A stretch of 64,000 nucleotides of DNA from Pseudomonas shahriarae (lineage in GTDB: Bacteria > Pseudomonadota > Gammaproteobacteria > Pseudomonadales > Pseudomonadaceae). Of the stretch, positions 1-8,623 are shown piece by piece. The translations under genes were made by a program, and so were the position numbers. The notes beneath the pieces are model-generated. The model saw nothing but the letters and a program-made list of their open reading frames with translations, did not search any database and was not told where the DNA came from. Position 1 is the first letter of the stretch. Every line of letters starts with the position of its first letter. The DNA lies in contig NZ_CP077085.1 in NCBI RefSeq assembly GCF_014268455.2, positions 5,869,001 to 5,933,000 on the forward strand, read 5' to 3'.

Positions 1-367
1 GCCAGTTGCGCAGGATGAACTCGTGGATTTCCGCCTTGATCCAGTGCACAGCGAACGACACCAGGCGCACACCCATTTCCGGGTTGAAGCGTTTTACAGC
101 CTTCATCAGGCCGACGTTGCCTTCCTGGATCAGGTCAGCCTGGGCCAGGCCGTAGCCGCTATAGCTACGGGCGATATGTACGACAAAACGCAGGTGGGCG
201 AGCACCATCTGCCGAGCCGCCCCCAAATCCTGCTCATAGTAGAGACTCTCGGCCAGTTCACGCTCCTGCTCAGGCGTCAGCAATGGAATGCTGTTGACCG
301 TGTGCACATAAGCCTCCAGGTTCGCACCCGGGACCAGAGCATAAGCAGGTTGCAAAGAAGTGGTCAT
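1..367 (-). CDS. rpoH: RNA polymerase sigma-32 factor RpoH (partial, 3' end outside window)
   Basis: This is the N-terminal 122 codons of the heat-shock sigma factor, which directs RNA polymerase to chaperone and protease promoters. The protein starts [20 protein letters not shown] and carries sigma region 1.2 and region 2, including the core-binding stretch [17 protein letters not shown] and the region 2.3/2.4 segment [19 protein letters not shown], which distinguishes RpoH from RpoD and RpoS. The gene runs off the left edge of the window, so regions 3 and 4 are not seen. The ATG at 367 is preceded by GGAGG about nine bases upstream. It lies downstream of ftsYEX on the same strand, a conserved gamma-proteobacterial arrangement, but has its own promoter region (see 417-444). 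Confidence 0.97.
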   Translation of the reverse strand, partial: MTTSLQPAYALVPGANLEAYVHTVNSIPLLTPEQERELAESLYYEQDLGAARQMVLAHLRFVVHIARSYSGYGLAQADLIQEGNVGLMKAVKRFNPEMGVRLVSFAVHWIKAEIHEFILRNW

Positions 368-416
368 ACGAAAAAACCTCCGACTCACATAACTCGTGCA
401 GTTCAGCACTGCGAAA

Positions 417-444
417 ATTGACCGGGAACCGTAGGACAAGTTCC
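417..444 (-). promoter_or_regulatory. Candidate AlgU (sigma-22/sigma-E type) promoter of rpoH
   Basis: Read on the minus strand there is GGAACTT (444-438), a 16-base spacer, then TCAAT (421-417). This fits the extracytoplasmic sigma-E/AlgU pattern GAACTT-N16-TCNNA. It lies 50 bases upstream of the rpoH start codon. RpoH is a known sigma-E/AlgU target in enterics and P. aeruginosa. A possible housekeeping -35 (TTGACC) lies further upstream, near position 460, so there may be more than one start site. Confidence 0.55.
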
Positions 445-496
445 CTAAACCACTGATACGGTCAATACAAACGAAACCACATTAATCTGACATTAA

Positions 497-1519
497 CTAC
501 TTCGGCGCCAGCTCACGTAGATGCCGTGCGACCGCAATCCAAGCACCGATATACCCCAACAACACCGCGCCAAGCAAGAGTGATAGACCATCGGCCGCAG
601 GTACGCCAGCCAGGGCAAAGTCACTGCCATACAATCCGGCCAGGCCGACTACCGCGTCGTTCAGCCAATCCAGGCCAAACGCCAGGACGCCCCAGGACAG
701 AATCCCCGCACCGAAGCCATAAAGCGCGCCCATATATAGAAAAGGACGACGCACATAGCTGTCTGTGCCGCCGACCAGTTTAATCACTTCTATCTCGGTG
801 CGGCGGTTTTCAATATGAAGACGAATGGTATTGCCTATCACCAAAAGTAATGCAGAAACCAGCAACACCGTCAGGCCGAAGACAAACCGGTCGCCCAGCT
901 TGAGAATCGCCGCCAGACGCTCGACCCACACTAAATCAAGCTGCGCCTGTTGCACCTTGGGCAGTTCAGCCAATTTTTGTCTTAATGCTTCAAGGGCCGT
1001 CTTGTCGATTTCATTGGGCGTGACCAGCACAACCCCCGGCAGCGGGTTCTGCGGCAGCTCCTTGAGCGCCTCACCCAAGCCGGACTGTTGCTGGAACTCT
1101 TCCAGCGCCTGGTCGCGGCTGATGTACTCGGCATCCGCCACACCCGGCAGGTTCTTGATCTGCTCGCGCAAGGCCTCGCCTTCAGTGGCGCTGGCATCCA
1201 GTTGCAGGTACAGGGAAATCTGCGCCGCGCGCTGCCAGGAACCGCCCAGGCGCTCGACATTATTCAGCAGCAACGACAAACCCATCGGCAGGCTCAACGC
1301 CACGGCCATCACCAGGCAGGTGAAGAAGCTGCCAATCGGCTGCTTGCCCAGGCGGCGCAGGCTGTCCACCAGGCTGGCGCGATGGCTTTCGATCCAGGCG
1401 TGCAGCAAGGTGCTGAAGTCAGGACCGTCATCATCGTCGCGTTTCTTTTTCTGCGGTTGCGGGTCGGCGGCTTTCGGCGCCACGCGCTCGGAAACTTTAG
1501 GGCTGCGTGTGGCACTCAT
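497..1519 (-). CDS. ftsX: Cell division protein FtsX (permease-like subunit)
   Basis: FtsX is the membrane partner of the FtsE ATPase. The FtsEX complex sits at the septal ring and transmits ATP hydrolysis to peptidoglycan hydrolase activation. The 340-residue protein has a charged cytoplasmic N-terminus with an acidic run (DDDDG near residue 30), a first membrane segment around residues 64-86, a large periplasmic loop of about 120 residues, and three C-terminal membrane segments (about 210-235, 265-285, 305-330). That is the standard FtsX topology. Its ATG overlaps the stop of ftsE by four bases (ATGA), so the two are translationally coupled. Length and sequence are normal for Pseudomonas. 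Confidence 0.96.
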   Translation of the reverse strand: MSATRSPKVSERVAPKAADPQPQKKKRDDDDGPDFSTLLHAWIESHRASLVDSLRRLGKQPIGSFFTCLVMAVALSLPMGLSLLLNNVERLGGSWQRAAQISLYLQLDASATEGEALREQIKNLPGVADAEYISRDQALEEFQQQSGLGEALKELPQNPLPGVVLVTPNEIDKTALEALRQKLAELPKVQQAQLDLVWVERLAAILKLGDRFVFGLTVLLVSALLLVIGNTIRLHIENRRTEIEVIKLVGGTDSYVRRPFLYMGALYGFGAGILSWGVLAFGLDWLNDAVVGLAGLYGSDFALAGVPAADGLSLLLGAVLLGYIGAWIAVARHLRELAPK

Positions 1520-2187
1520 ACGCCAGCCTCCCCGTCACCGATCAGGCGCCCGCGCTGCAGGGTCAACATGCGATGGCGCATACGCGCGATCAATGCCAGG
1601 TCGTGACTGGCAATCAGCACACTGGTGCCCAGGCGGTTGATGTCTTCAAAGACCCCCATGATCTCCGCCGCCAGGCGCGGGTCGAGGTTACCGGTGGGTT
1701 CGTCCGCCAGCAGCAAGGCCGGGCGATGGACGATGGCGCGGGCAATGCCGACGCGCTGTTGCTGGCCGGTGGACAGGTCGCCGGGATACAGGTCGGTCTT
1801 GTCCGACAGCGCCACGCGCTCCAGGGCCGAATCCACACGCTTGACGATCTCGGCCTTGGACAGCCCGAGGATCTGCAATGGCAGGGCGATGTTATTGAAC
1901 ACCGTGCGATCGAACAGCAACTGGTGGTTCTGGAACACCACGCCGATCTGCCGGCGCAGGAACGGGATCTGCGCATTGCTGATGGTGGCCAGGTCCTGGC
2001 CTGCCAGCAGCAGTTTGCCGGTGGTCGGGCGCTCCATGGCCAGCAGCAGGCGCAGCAACGTACTTTTGCCGGCCCCGGAATGACCGGTGACAAACAAGAA
2101 CTCGCCACGGCGCACCCGGAAACTCAGCTCATGCAAGCCGACATGCCCGTTGGCGTAGCGCTTGCCCACCTGTTCAAAACGAATCAT
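1516..2187 (-). CDS. ftsE: Cell division ATP-binding protein FtsE
   Basis: This is the ABC-type ATPase of the FtsEX divisome complex. The 223-residue protein contains Walker A GHSGAGKSTLL near residue 35, the ABC signature LSTGQQQRVGIARA, Walker B LLLADEPTGNLD and the switch histidine in IASHDLALI. It overlaps ftsY upstream (ftsY stop at 2184) and ftsX downstream by four bases each. The three genes therefore form a tight ftsY-ftsE-ftsX operon. All catalytic motifs are intact. Confidence 0.97.
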   Translation of the reverse strand: MIRFEQVGKRYANGHVGLHELSFRVRRGEFLFVTGHSGAGKSTLLRLLLAMERPTTGKLLLAGQDLATISNAQIPFLRRQIGVVFQNHQLLFDRTVFNNIALPLQILGLSKAEIVKRVDSALERVALSDKTDLYPGDLSTGQQQRVGIARAIVHRPALLLADEPTGNLDPRLAAEIMGVFEDINRLGTSVLIASHDLALIARMRHRMLTLQRGRLIGDGEAGV

Positions 2188-3611
2188 GAACGCTCCCGCT
2201 CGGCAAACAGTGCCTGGACAAAGGGTTCGGCCTCAAACGTGCGCAGGTCATCAATACCTTCGCCTACACCGATATAACGAATCGGCAGCCCGAATTGTTT
2301 AGCCAGGGCGAAAATCACCCCACCCTTGGCCGTGCCATCGAGCTTAGTCAACGCCAGGCCAGTCAGTTGGACTGTCTGGTTGAATTGCTTGGCCTGGCTG
2401 ATGGCGTTCTGCCCAGTACCGGCGTCCAGCACCAACAGCACCTCGTGCGGCGCGTCGGCGTCGAGCTTGCCCATCACCCGGCGGACTTTCTTCAACTCTT
2501 CCATCAAGTTGTCTTTGGTATGCAGGCGACCAGCGGTATCGGCAATCAGTACGTCGATGTTGCGGGCCTTGGCGGCCTGCACTGCGTCGAAGATCACCGA
2601 GGCGGAATCGGCACCGGTGTGCTGGGCGATCACCGGGATCTTGTTGCGCTCGCCCCACACCTGCAATTGCTCTACGGCGGCGGCGCGGAAGGTGTCACCG
2701 GCGGCGAGCATGACTTTCTTGCCTTCCAGTTGCAGCTTCTTCGCCAGCTTGCCGATGGTGGTGGTCTTGCCGGCGCCGTTGACGCCGACCACCAGGATCA
2801 CAAAGGGTTTTTTCTCGGTAATCACCAGCGGCGCTTCCACCGGCTTGAGCATGGCAGCCAGTTCGGCCTGCAATGACTTGTAAAGCGCGTCGGCGTCGGT
2901 GAGCTGCTTGCGCGCCACCTTCTGGGTCAGGCTCTGGATGATCACGGCAGTGGCTTCGACGCCCACGTCAGCGGTCAGCAGGCGGGTCTCGATATCTTCG
3001 AGCAACTCGTCATCAATGATCTTCTTGCCCAGGAACAGGCTGGCCATGCCTTCGCCGATGCTCGCGCTGGTCTTGCTCAGGCCTTGCTTGAGGCGGGCGA
3101 AGAAGCCGGTCTTACTGGTTTCAGCAGGTACAGCGACGGGTTCGGCGACCACCGCAACGGGCTCGGCAACCACTGGCTCGACCACCAACGGCGCCGGCTC
3201 AACGACAACGGGCTGGGACTCGACGGCGACCTGGACCGGCTCCACCACCACAGGGATCGGCGGCGTCACATGTTCGGCCTGCACATCCTCGACCAACGCA
3301 ACAGGTTCTTCAGCCACCGGCAATGGCGGCCACGGCTTATGCTCTGGCTCTGGCTCTGGCGCAGCCTCCACCTCCGGCTGCAAGACCGGCTCGGCGATAG
3401 GCAGCACCACCGGCGCTGGCGTCTCGACGACAGGCTCGGCCACGGGCTCAATCGCCGGTTCCGCTTGCAGAACAGGCTCAGGCACCGGCTCGGGTTGGAC
3501 TTGCGGCTGTTCGACGACGGTTTCCTGCGGCTTTTTGCGCAGCCATCCGAACAGGCCTTTTTTCTCGCCAGCCGCAGCTGGGCTCTTCTTGTCGTCGTTG
3601 GAACCAAACAT
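2184..3611 (-). CDS. ftsY: Signal recognition particle receptor FtsY
   Basis: FtsY is the SRP receptor GTPase that docks ribosome-nascent chain-SRP complexes to the Sec translocon. The C-terminal NG domain (about residues 170-475) shows the G1 loop GVNGAGKTTTIGKL, G3 DTAGR and G4 TKLDGTAKGG. The first 165 residues are a low-complexity acidic region rich in Pro, Glu and Val, the membrane/translocon-targeting A domain, which is long and repetitive here. The 475-residue length is typical for Pseudomonas. It is the first gene of the ftsYEX operon and is divergent from the M16 peptidase genes. Confidence 0.97.
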   Translation of the reverse strand: MFGSNDDKKSPAAAGEKKGLFGWLRKKPQETVVEQPQVQPEPVPEPVLQAEPAIEPVAEPVVETPAPVVLPIAEPVLQPEVEAAPEPEPEHKPWPPLPVAEEPVALVEDVQAEHVTPPIPVVVEPVQVAVESQPVVVEPAPLVVEPVVAEPVAVVAEPVAVPAETSKTGFFARLKQGLSKTSASIGEGMASLFLGKKIIDDELLEDIETRLLTADVGVEATAVIIQSLTQKVARKQLTDADALYKSLQAELAAMLKPVEAPLVITEKKPFVILVVGVNGAGKTTTIGKLAKKLQLEGKKVMLAAGDTFRAAAVEQLQVWGERNKIPVIAQHTGADSASVIFDAVQAAKARNIDVLIADTAGRLHTKDNLMEELKKVRRVMGKLDADAPHEVLLVLDAGTGQNAISQAKQFNQTVQLTGLALTKLDGTAKGGVIFALAKQFGLPIRYIGVGEGIDDLRTFEAEPFVQALFAERERS

Positions 3612-3952
3612 GGAGGACGGCTATCTCACGGTAGCGACGCGCCAAGGAGGCGCCTCGGTAAATAATATTCGATGCGCAACAGACTGTTTTTTAGCCAGCT
3701 TGTTCATGCGCAGCATTTTGTGAGGCGTGAATACAGCCTCAACAAATCGATTCAATATAGGACTGAAGCGATAAAATCGGCGAAAAGCGAATTAAAACCG
3801 GGGAAACCCACGGATAACTCCATCTTTACGACGACTGGATCCGAAACGATATGACAGCCGCAGTGGCCGCCGCTAATACGGATCAGTATCCTAGCACCTC
3901 CTCGCCCGCCGACGCTAAGACCAAGCGGGCAGCCCAACAGGTTTAAAAACGA
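3612..3952. other. 341-base intergenic region between ftsY and the M16 peptidase genes
   Basis: This divergent spacer must hold promoters for ftsY (minus) and for the peptidase pair (plus). Part of it, about 3720-3860, is more AT-rich than the neighbouring genes. I see no convincing -35/-10 pair, RNA gene or long inverted repeat. Short open frames inside it lack a ribosome-binding site and any recognisable protein sequence. Confidence 0.5.
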
Positions 3953-5308
3953 ATGAATGCTCTAGCCCGCCGCGCCGCAGGCCTGCTGCTCAGCACAGTT
4001 TGTCTGCCCCTTTCAGCCTTGGCTGCCGACCCACAACCCACCCATGAATTCACCCTGGACAACGGCCTCAAGGTCGTCGTGCGCGAAGACCATCGCGCCC
4101 CGGTGGTGGTCTCGCAGGTCTGGTACAAGGTCGGCTCCAGCTATGAAACCCCTGGCCAGACCGGTTTGTCCCACGCCCTGGAACACATGATGTTCAAGGG
4201 CAGCTCCAAGACCGGCCCCGGCGAAGCCTCGTTGATCCTGCGCGACCTGGGCGCCGAAGAGAACGCCTTCACCAGCGACGACTACACCGCCTACTACCAA
4301 GTGCTGGCCCGCGACCGCCTGGGCGTGGCCCTGGAGCTGGAAGCCGACCGCATGGCCACCCTGCGCCTGCCGGCCGACGAATTCAGCCGCGAGATCGAAG
4401 TCATCAAGGAGGAGCGCCGCCTGCGCACCGATGACAATCCGATGTCCAAGGCCTTCGAACGCTTCAAGGCCATGGCCTACCCGGCCAGCGGCTATCACAC
4501 GCCGACCATCGGCTGGATGGCCGACCTGGACCGCATGAAGGTCGAGGAACTGCGCCACTGGTACCAATCCTGGTATGTGCCGAACAACGCCACCCTGGTG
4601 GTGGTCGGCGACGTGACCCCGGACGAGGTGAAAACCCTGGCCCAACGTTACTTCGGCCCGATCCCCAAGCGTGACGTGCCACCGGCGAAAAAGCCCCTGG
4701 AACTGGCCGAGCCGGGCGAACGCCTGCTGACCATGCATGTGCAGACGCAGCTACCGAGCGTCATCCTCGGCTTCAACGTACCGGGCCTGGCCACCGCCGA
4801 AGACAAGCGCTCGGTCAACGCCCTGCGCCTGATCTCGGCACTGCTCGATGGCGGCTACAGCGCGCGCATCCCGAGCCAGCTGGAACGCGGTGAAGAATTG
4901 GTGTCGGCTGCCTCGACCAGCTACGACGCCTACACCCGCGGCGACAGCCTGTTCACCTTGAGCGCCACCCCCAACCAGCAGAAGAAGAAAACCGTGGCCC
5001 AGGCCGAAGCCGGGCTCTGGCGCCTGCTGGATGAACTCAAGGCCAAGCCACCGACCGCCGAGGAACTGGAGCGTATTCGCGCCCAGGTCATTGCCGGGTT
5101 GGTCTACGAGCGTGACTCCATCACCAGCCAGGCCACAGCCATTGGCTCCCTGGAAACGGTCGGCCTGTCGTGGAAACTCATGGACACCGAGCTTGCCGAA
5201 CTGCAAAGCGTGACGCCCGAAGACATCCAGAAGGCCGCGCGCACGTATTTCACCCGCGAACGCCTGAGTGTCGCCCATGTCATGCCACAGGAGAGCACTC
5301 ATGAGTGA
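3953..5308 (+). CDS. M16 family zinc metallopeptidase, catalytic subunit
   Basis: This is an insulinase/pitrilysin-family protease, probably periplasmic. Residues 1 to about 24 form a Sec signal peptide (hydrophobic LLLSTVCLPLSALA, then AADPQPT). The zinc site is present: the inverted motif HALEH in SHALEHMMFKG near residue 76, with the distal glutamate in EIEVIKEERR about 75 residues later. The 451-residue length fits the M16B type. It overlaps the next gene, which encodes the non-catalytic M16 partner, so the two probably form a heterodimer. The ATG at 3953 is not preceded by a strong Shine-Dalgarno sequence. The substrate is unknown. Confidence 0.9.
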   Translation: MNALARRAAGLLLSTVCLPLSALAADPQPTHEFTLDNGLKVVVREDHRAPVVVSQVWYKVGSSYETPGQTGLSHALEHMMFKGSSKTGPGEASLILRDLGAEENAFTSDDYTAYYQVLARDRLGVALELEADRMATLRLPADEFSREIEVIKEERRLRTDDNPMSKAFERFKAMAYPASGYHTPTIGWMADLDRMKVEELRHWYQSWYVPNNATLVVVGDVTPDEVKTLAQRYFGPIPKRDVPPAKKPLELAEPGERLLTMHVQTQLPSVILGFNVPGLATAEDKRSVNALRLISALLDGGYSARIPSQLERGEELVSAASTSYDAYTRGDSLFTLSATPNQQKKKTVAQAEAGLWRLLDELKAKPPTAEELERIRAQVIAGLVYERDSITSQATAIGSLETVGLSWKLMDTELAELQSVTPEDIQKAARTYFTRERLSVAHVMPQESTHE

Positions 5309-6791
5309 TCGCAAAAACAACCGCCTGGTGCTGCCTGGCCTGATCGTCGTGACTCTGGTGGCGGCAGTCGCGGTGTATATCGGTCGCCCGGACGACTCCG
5401 TTGCCAGCCCGGCGCTGGAGCAGGCCAAGTCCAGCAAGACCCTGCAATCCCTGGCAGAACTGGACGGCAAGAACCCGACCAACCGCCAGCTCAACGTGCA
5501 GACCTGGAACACCGCCGAAGGCGCCAAGGTGCTGTTCGTCGAAGCCCACGAACTGCCGATGTTCGACATGCGCATCCTGTTCGCTGCCGGTAGCAGCCAG
5601 GACGGCAACACGCCGGGCCTGGCCCTGCTGACCAACGCCATGCTCAACGAAGGCGTGCCGGGCAAGGATGTGGGGCAGATTGCCGCCGGTTTTGAAGGCC
5701 TGGGGGCGGATTTCAGCAACGGCGCCTACCGCGATATGGCGCTGGTGTCGCTGCGCAGCCTCAGTGCCGCCGACAAGCGCGAGGCCGCCCTCACGCTGTT
5801 TGACCAGGTGATCGGCCAGCCGACCTTCCCGGCCGACTCCCTGGCGCGGATCAAGAACCAGTTGCTGGCCAGCTTCGAGTACCAGAAGCAGAACCCGGGC
5901 AAGCTGGCGAGCATCGAGCTGTTCAAGCGCCTGTACGGCGATCATCCCTATGCGCACCCGAGCGAAGGCACGCCCGAGAGCGTTCCGGCCATTACCCAGG
6001 CACAGCTGAAGGCATTCCACGCCAAGGCCTACGCCGCCGGTAACGCGGTGATCGCGATGGTCGGCGACCTGTCCCGTGCCGACGCCGAAGCCATGGCAGC
6101 CAAGGTGTCCGCATCCCTGCCCAAGGGCCCGGCACTGGCGAAGATCGCCGAGCCGACCGAGCCCAAGGCCGGCCTGGGGCATATCGAGTTTCCCTCCAAG
6201 CAGACGCACCTGTTGTTCGCACAACTGGGCATCAACCGTGCCGATCCGGACTACGCGGCCCTGTCCCTGGGCAACCAGATCCTTGGCGGCGGTGGCTTTG
6301 GCACCCGTTTGATGAGCGAAGTGCGCGAGAAGCGCGGCCTGACCTATGGCGTGTACTCGGGCTTCTCGCCGATGCAGGTGCGTGGCCCGTTTATGATCAA
6401 CCTGCAGACCCGCGCCGAGATGAGCGGCGGCACCTTGCGCCTGGTGGAGCAAGTACTGGCCGACTACCTCAAGACCGGGCCGACGCAAAAAGAACTGGAT
6501 GACGCCAAGCGCGAACTGGCCGGCAGCTTCCCGCTGTCCACTGCAAGCAACGCCGATATCGTCGGGCAACTGGGCGCCATGGGTTTCTACAACCTGCCGC
6601 TCAACTACCTGGAAGATTTCATGAAGCAATCCCAGGCCCTGACTACCGAACAGGTCAAGGCTGCACTGAACAAGCACTTGAGCAGCGATAAAATGGTGAT
6701 CGTGACCGCTGGTCCCACCACCGCGCAAAAGCCACTACCGCCCCCCACTGATAAACCTGCCGAGCAGCCGCTCGGGGTTCCGGAGCATTAA
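5301..6791 (+). CDS. M16 family peptidase-like protein, non-catalytic subunit
   Basis: This is the second half of an M16B peptidase pair. The HxxEH zinc motif is absent: the equivalent stretch reads ALLTNAMLNEG. The C-terminal substrate-binding signature is kept, with a glycine loop (LGGGGFGTRL) and the Arg/Tyr stretch REKRGLTYGVYSGF. This split of functions is known for M16B heterodimers. The N-terminus has a single membrane segment (LPGLIVVTLVAAVAVYI), so it may be tethered to the inner membrane facing the periplasm. The start at 5301 is chosen because GGAG lies just upstream and the ATG overlaps the previous stop by eight bases. The C-terminus is Pro-rich. Confidence 0.88.
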   Translation: MSDRKNNRLVLPGLIVVTLVAAVAVYIGRPDDSVASPALEQAKSSKTLQSLAELDGKNPTNRQLNVQTWNTAEGAKVLFVEAHELPMFDMRILFAAGSSQDGNTPGLALLTNAMLNEGVPGKDVGQIAAGFEGLGADFSNGAYRDMALVSLRSLSAADKREAALTLFDQVIGQPTFPADSLARIKNQLLASFEYQKQNPGKLASIELFKRLYGDHPYAHPSEGTPESVPAITQAQLKAFHAKAYAAGNAVIAMVGDLSRADAEAMAAKVSASLPKGPALAKIAEPTEPKAGLGHIEFPSKQTHLLFAQLGINRADPDYAALSLGNQILGGGGFGTRLMSEVREKRGLTYGVYSGFSPMQVRGPFMINLQTRAEMSGGTLRLVEQVLADYLKTGPTQKELDDAKRELAGSFPLSTASNADIVGQLGAMGFYNLPLNYLEDFMKQSQALTTEQVKAALNKHLSSDKMVIVTAGPTTAQKPLPPPTDKPAEQPLGVPEH

Positions 6792-7408
6792 TGGCTAGTC
6801 CATCCCGCCCTAAAAAACCTGTCCATAACGTGCATAACGGTGTGGGCCAGCTGCGCATCATTGGCGGCCAATGGCGCAGCCGCAAGCTGAGCTTCCCCGA
6901 TGTCGTGGGCCTGCGCCCGACCCCGGACCGGGTCCGCGAAACCCTGTTCAACTGGCTCGCGCCGTACATCGAAGGGGCCAAGGTGCTTGACCCGTTCGCC
7001 GGCAGCGGCGCGCTGTTCCTCGAGTCCCTGTCCCGTGGCGCCGCCCTGGGCCAGGCGCTGGACGCGAGCAACGTGGCGGTTTCCAGCCTGCGCGAACACC
7101 TGGGCACCCTGCGTTGCACCACCGGTCACGTCCAAACCGCCGATGCCCTGCGCTACCTGGAAACCCAGCCAGCCAGTGCATTCGACGTGGTGTTCCTCGA
7201 CCCGCCGTTCAACCAGAACCTGTTGCCAACCGTCTGCGCGCTGCTGGAAGAGCGCCAGTGGCTGGCCGATGACGCCTGGGTCTACACCGAAAGCGAAACC
7301 GCGCCGTCGACCCTGGGCCTGCCGGGCAACTGGCGCCTGCACCGCGAACAAAAATCCGGGCGGGTGTATTACGCGTTGTGGCAACGTACGGTCCAGACCG
7401 CTGACTAA
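6791..7408 (+). CDS. rsmD: 16S rRNA (guanine(966)-N2)-methyltransferase RsmD
   Basis: RsmD methylates G966 of 16S rRNA in assembled 30S particles. The protein has 205 residues. It contains the SAM-binding motif DPFAGSGALFLESLSRGA and the catalytic N6/N2-methyltransferase tetrad DPPF in VVFLDPPFN. The N-terminal stretch LRIIGGQWRSRKLSFPD is characteristic of RsmD. Its ATG shares a base with the stop of the upstream peptidase gene (TAATG), so it is translated with the peptidase pair. The same arrangement exists in other pseudomonads. Confidence 0.95.
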   Translation: MASPSRPKKPVHNVHNGVGQLRIIGGQWRSRKLSFPDVVGLRPTPDRVRETLFNWLAPYIEGAKVLDPFAGSGALFLESLSRGAALGQALDASNVAVSSLREHLGTLRCTTGHVQTADALRYLETQPASAFDVVFLDPPFNQNLLPTVCALLEERQWLADDAWVYTESETAPSTLGLPGNWRLHREQKSGRVYYALWQRTVQTAD

Positions 7409-7430
7409 ATAACGTGGCAAGCCACTTTAC

Positions 7431-7523
7431 TGTGGCGAGCGGGCTTGCCCGCGTTGGGTTGCGCAGCGACCCTAGAAAATGGGACTGCTGCGCAGTCCAA
7501 CGCGGGCAAGCCCGCTCGCCACA
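7431..7523. repeat. REPIN with perfect 27-bp arms
   Basis: The left arm (7431-7457) begins TGTGGCGAGCGGGCTTGC. The right arm (7497-7523) is its exact reverse complement across 27 bases. The central spacer also contains a smaller dyad around CTGCGCAG. It lies between rsmD and the hydrolase gene. The GTGGCGAGC head is a sequence variant not used by the other copies in this window. Confidence 0.93.
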
Positions 7524-7601
7524 GCCACCCCCATAGCCACAGCCACCGCCGCAGCCACAAAATACGCAGCCAACATTAAAGCAGTGTCGAGACCACCCAT
7601 C

Positions 7602-8600
7602 GTGCCGCAACCCTCCCACCGCTTCACCCCCGCCTTCGGCCTCGGCAACCCTCACCTGCAAACGTTGTGGGGCCCGCTCTGGCGCCCCACCACCCACCTC
7701 GAACGCCAACGCGAGCGCCTATGGCTGGAGGATGGCGACTTCCTCGACCTCGACTGGCACGGCCCCCACGACCCGCATGCGCCCCTGGTACTGGTGCTGC
7801 ATGGGCTGACCGGCTCGTCCAATTCGCCCTACGTCGCCGGCCTGCAAAAAGCCCTGGCCAGTCAGGGCTGGGCCAGTGTCGCGTTGAATTGGCGTGGTTG
7901 TTCCGGCGAACCCAACCTGCTGGCCCGCAGTTATCACTCCGGGGCCAGTGAAGACCTGGCGGCCGCCATCGCGCACCTGCGGGCCAAGCGCCCATTGGCG
8001 CCGCTGTATGCCGTGGGTTACTCCCTGGGCGGCAATGTGTTGCTCAAGCACTTGGGCGAAACCGGCGACAACTCCGGCCTGCAAGGCGCGGCCGCGGTGT
8101 CGGTACCATTTCGCCTGGACCAGTGCGCCGACCGTATCGGCCTGGGCTTTTCACGGGTCTATCAGAAGCACTTCATGCGCGAGATGCTCGGCTATATCCG
8201 GGTCAAGCAGCGCCAATTCCTACAGGATGGTCGCGAAGAAGCACTGAAAACCCTGGCCGAGCTGGGCTCCCTGGAAAAGATGCGCACGTTCTGGGATTTC
8301 GATGGGCGCGTCACTGCGCCACTGCATGGCTACCTGAGTGCCGAGGACTATTACCGGCGGGCGTCGAGCCGTTACTTCCTCGGGGCGATTCGCACACCGA
8401 CGCTGATCATCCAGGCGGCAGATGATCCTTTTGTGTTTGCCCACAGCCTGCCCCAGGCCAGTGAACTGTCGGACTGCATCGAGTTTGAATTGCAGGCCAA
8501 GGGCGGTCACGTGGGGTTTGTCGATGGTTCGCTGAAACAGCCCGGGTACTACCTGGAGCGGCGGATCCCGCAATGGCTGCTGTCTCAACTCGATAAATAA
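7602..8600 (+). CDS. YheT-type alpha/beta hydrolase
   Basis: This is a member of the YheT/ABHD1-3 family of alpha/beta hydrolases; the physiological substrate is not established. The nucleophile elbow is GYSLGGNVLLKHLGE, the acid is in AADDPF and the histidine in KGGHVGFVDG. The oxyanion region LVLHGLTGSSNSPY matches the family. A far-upstream ATG at 7479 would start translation inside the REPIN and encode an Ala/Thr-rich artefact. The conserved sequence begins at PQPSHRFTPAFGLGNPHLQT, so the GTG at 7602 (or GTG at 7584) is preferred, giving about 332 residues. Neither start has a strong Shine-Dalgarno sequence. Confidence 0.87.
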   Translation: MPQPSHRFTPAFGLGNPHLQTLWGPLWRPTTHLERQRERLWLEDGDFLDLDWHGPHDPHAPLVLVLHGLTGSSNSPYVAGLQKALASQGWASVALNWRGCSGEPNLLARSYHSGASEDLAAAIAHLRAKRPLAPLYAVGYSLGGNVLLKHLGETGDNSGLQGAAAVSVPFRLDQCADRIGLGFSRVYQKHFMREMLGYIRVKQRQFLQDGREEALKTLAELGSLEKMRTFWDFDGRVTAPLHGYLSAEDYYRRASSRYFLGAIRTPTLIIQAADDPFVFAHSLPQASELSDCIEFELQAKGGHVGFVDGSLKQPGYYLERRIPQWLLSQLDK

Positions 8601-8623
8601 TGTGGCTGGCTTGCCTGGTGAAA

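Noticed and set aside
23..421. 132-codon plus-strand frame at the left edge
   Set aside because: It is antisense to rpoH, whose sigma regions 1.2 and 2 are unmistakable.
3672..3854. Small plus-strand frame (60 codons) between ftsY and the M16 gene
   Set aside because: No Shine-Dalgarno sequence, no similarity I recognise, and it lies in promoter-like AT-rich DNA.
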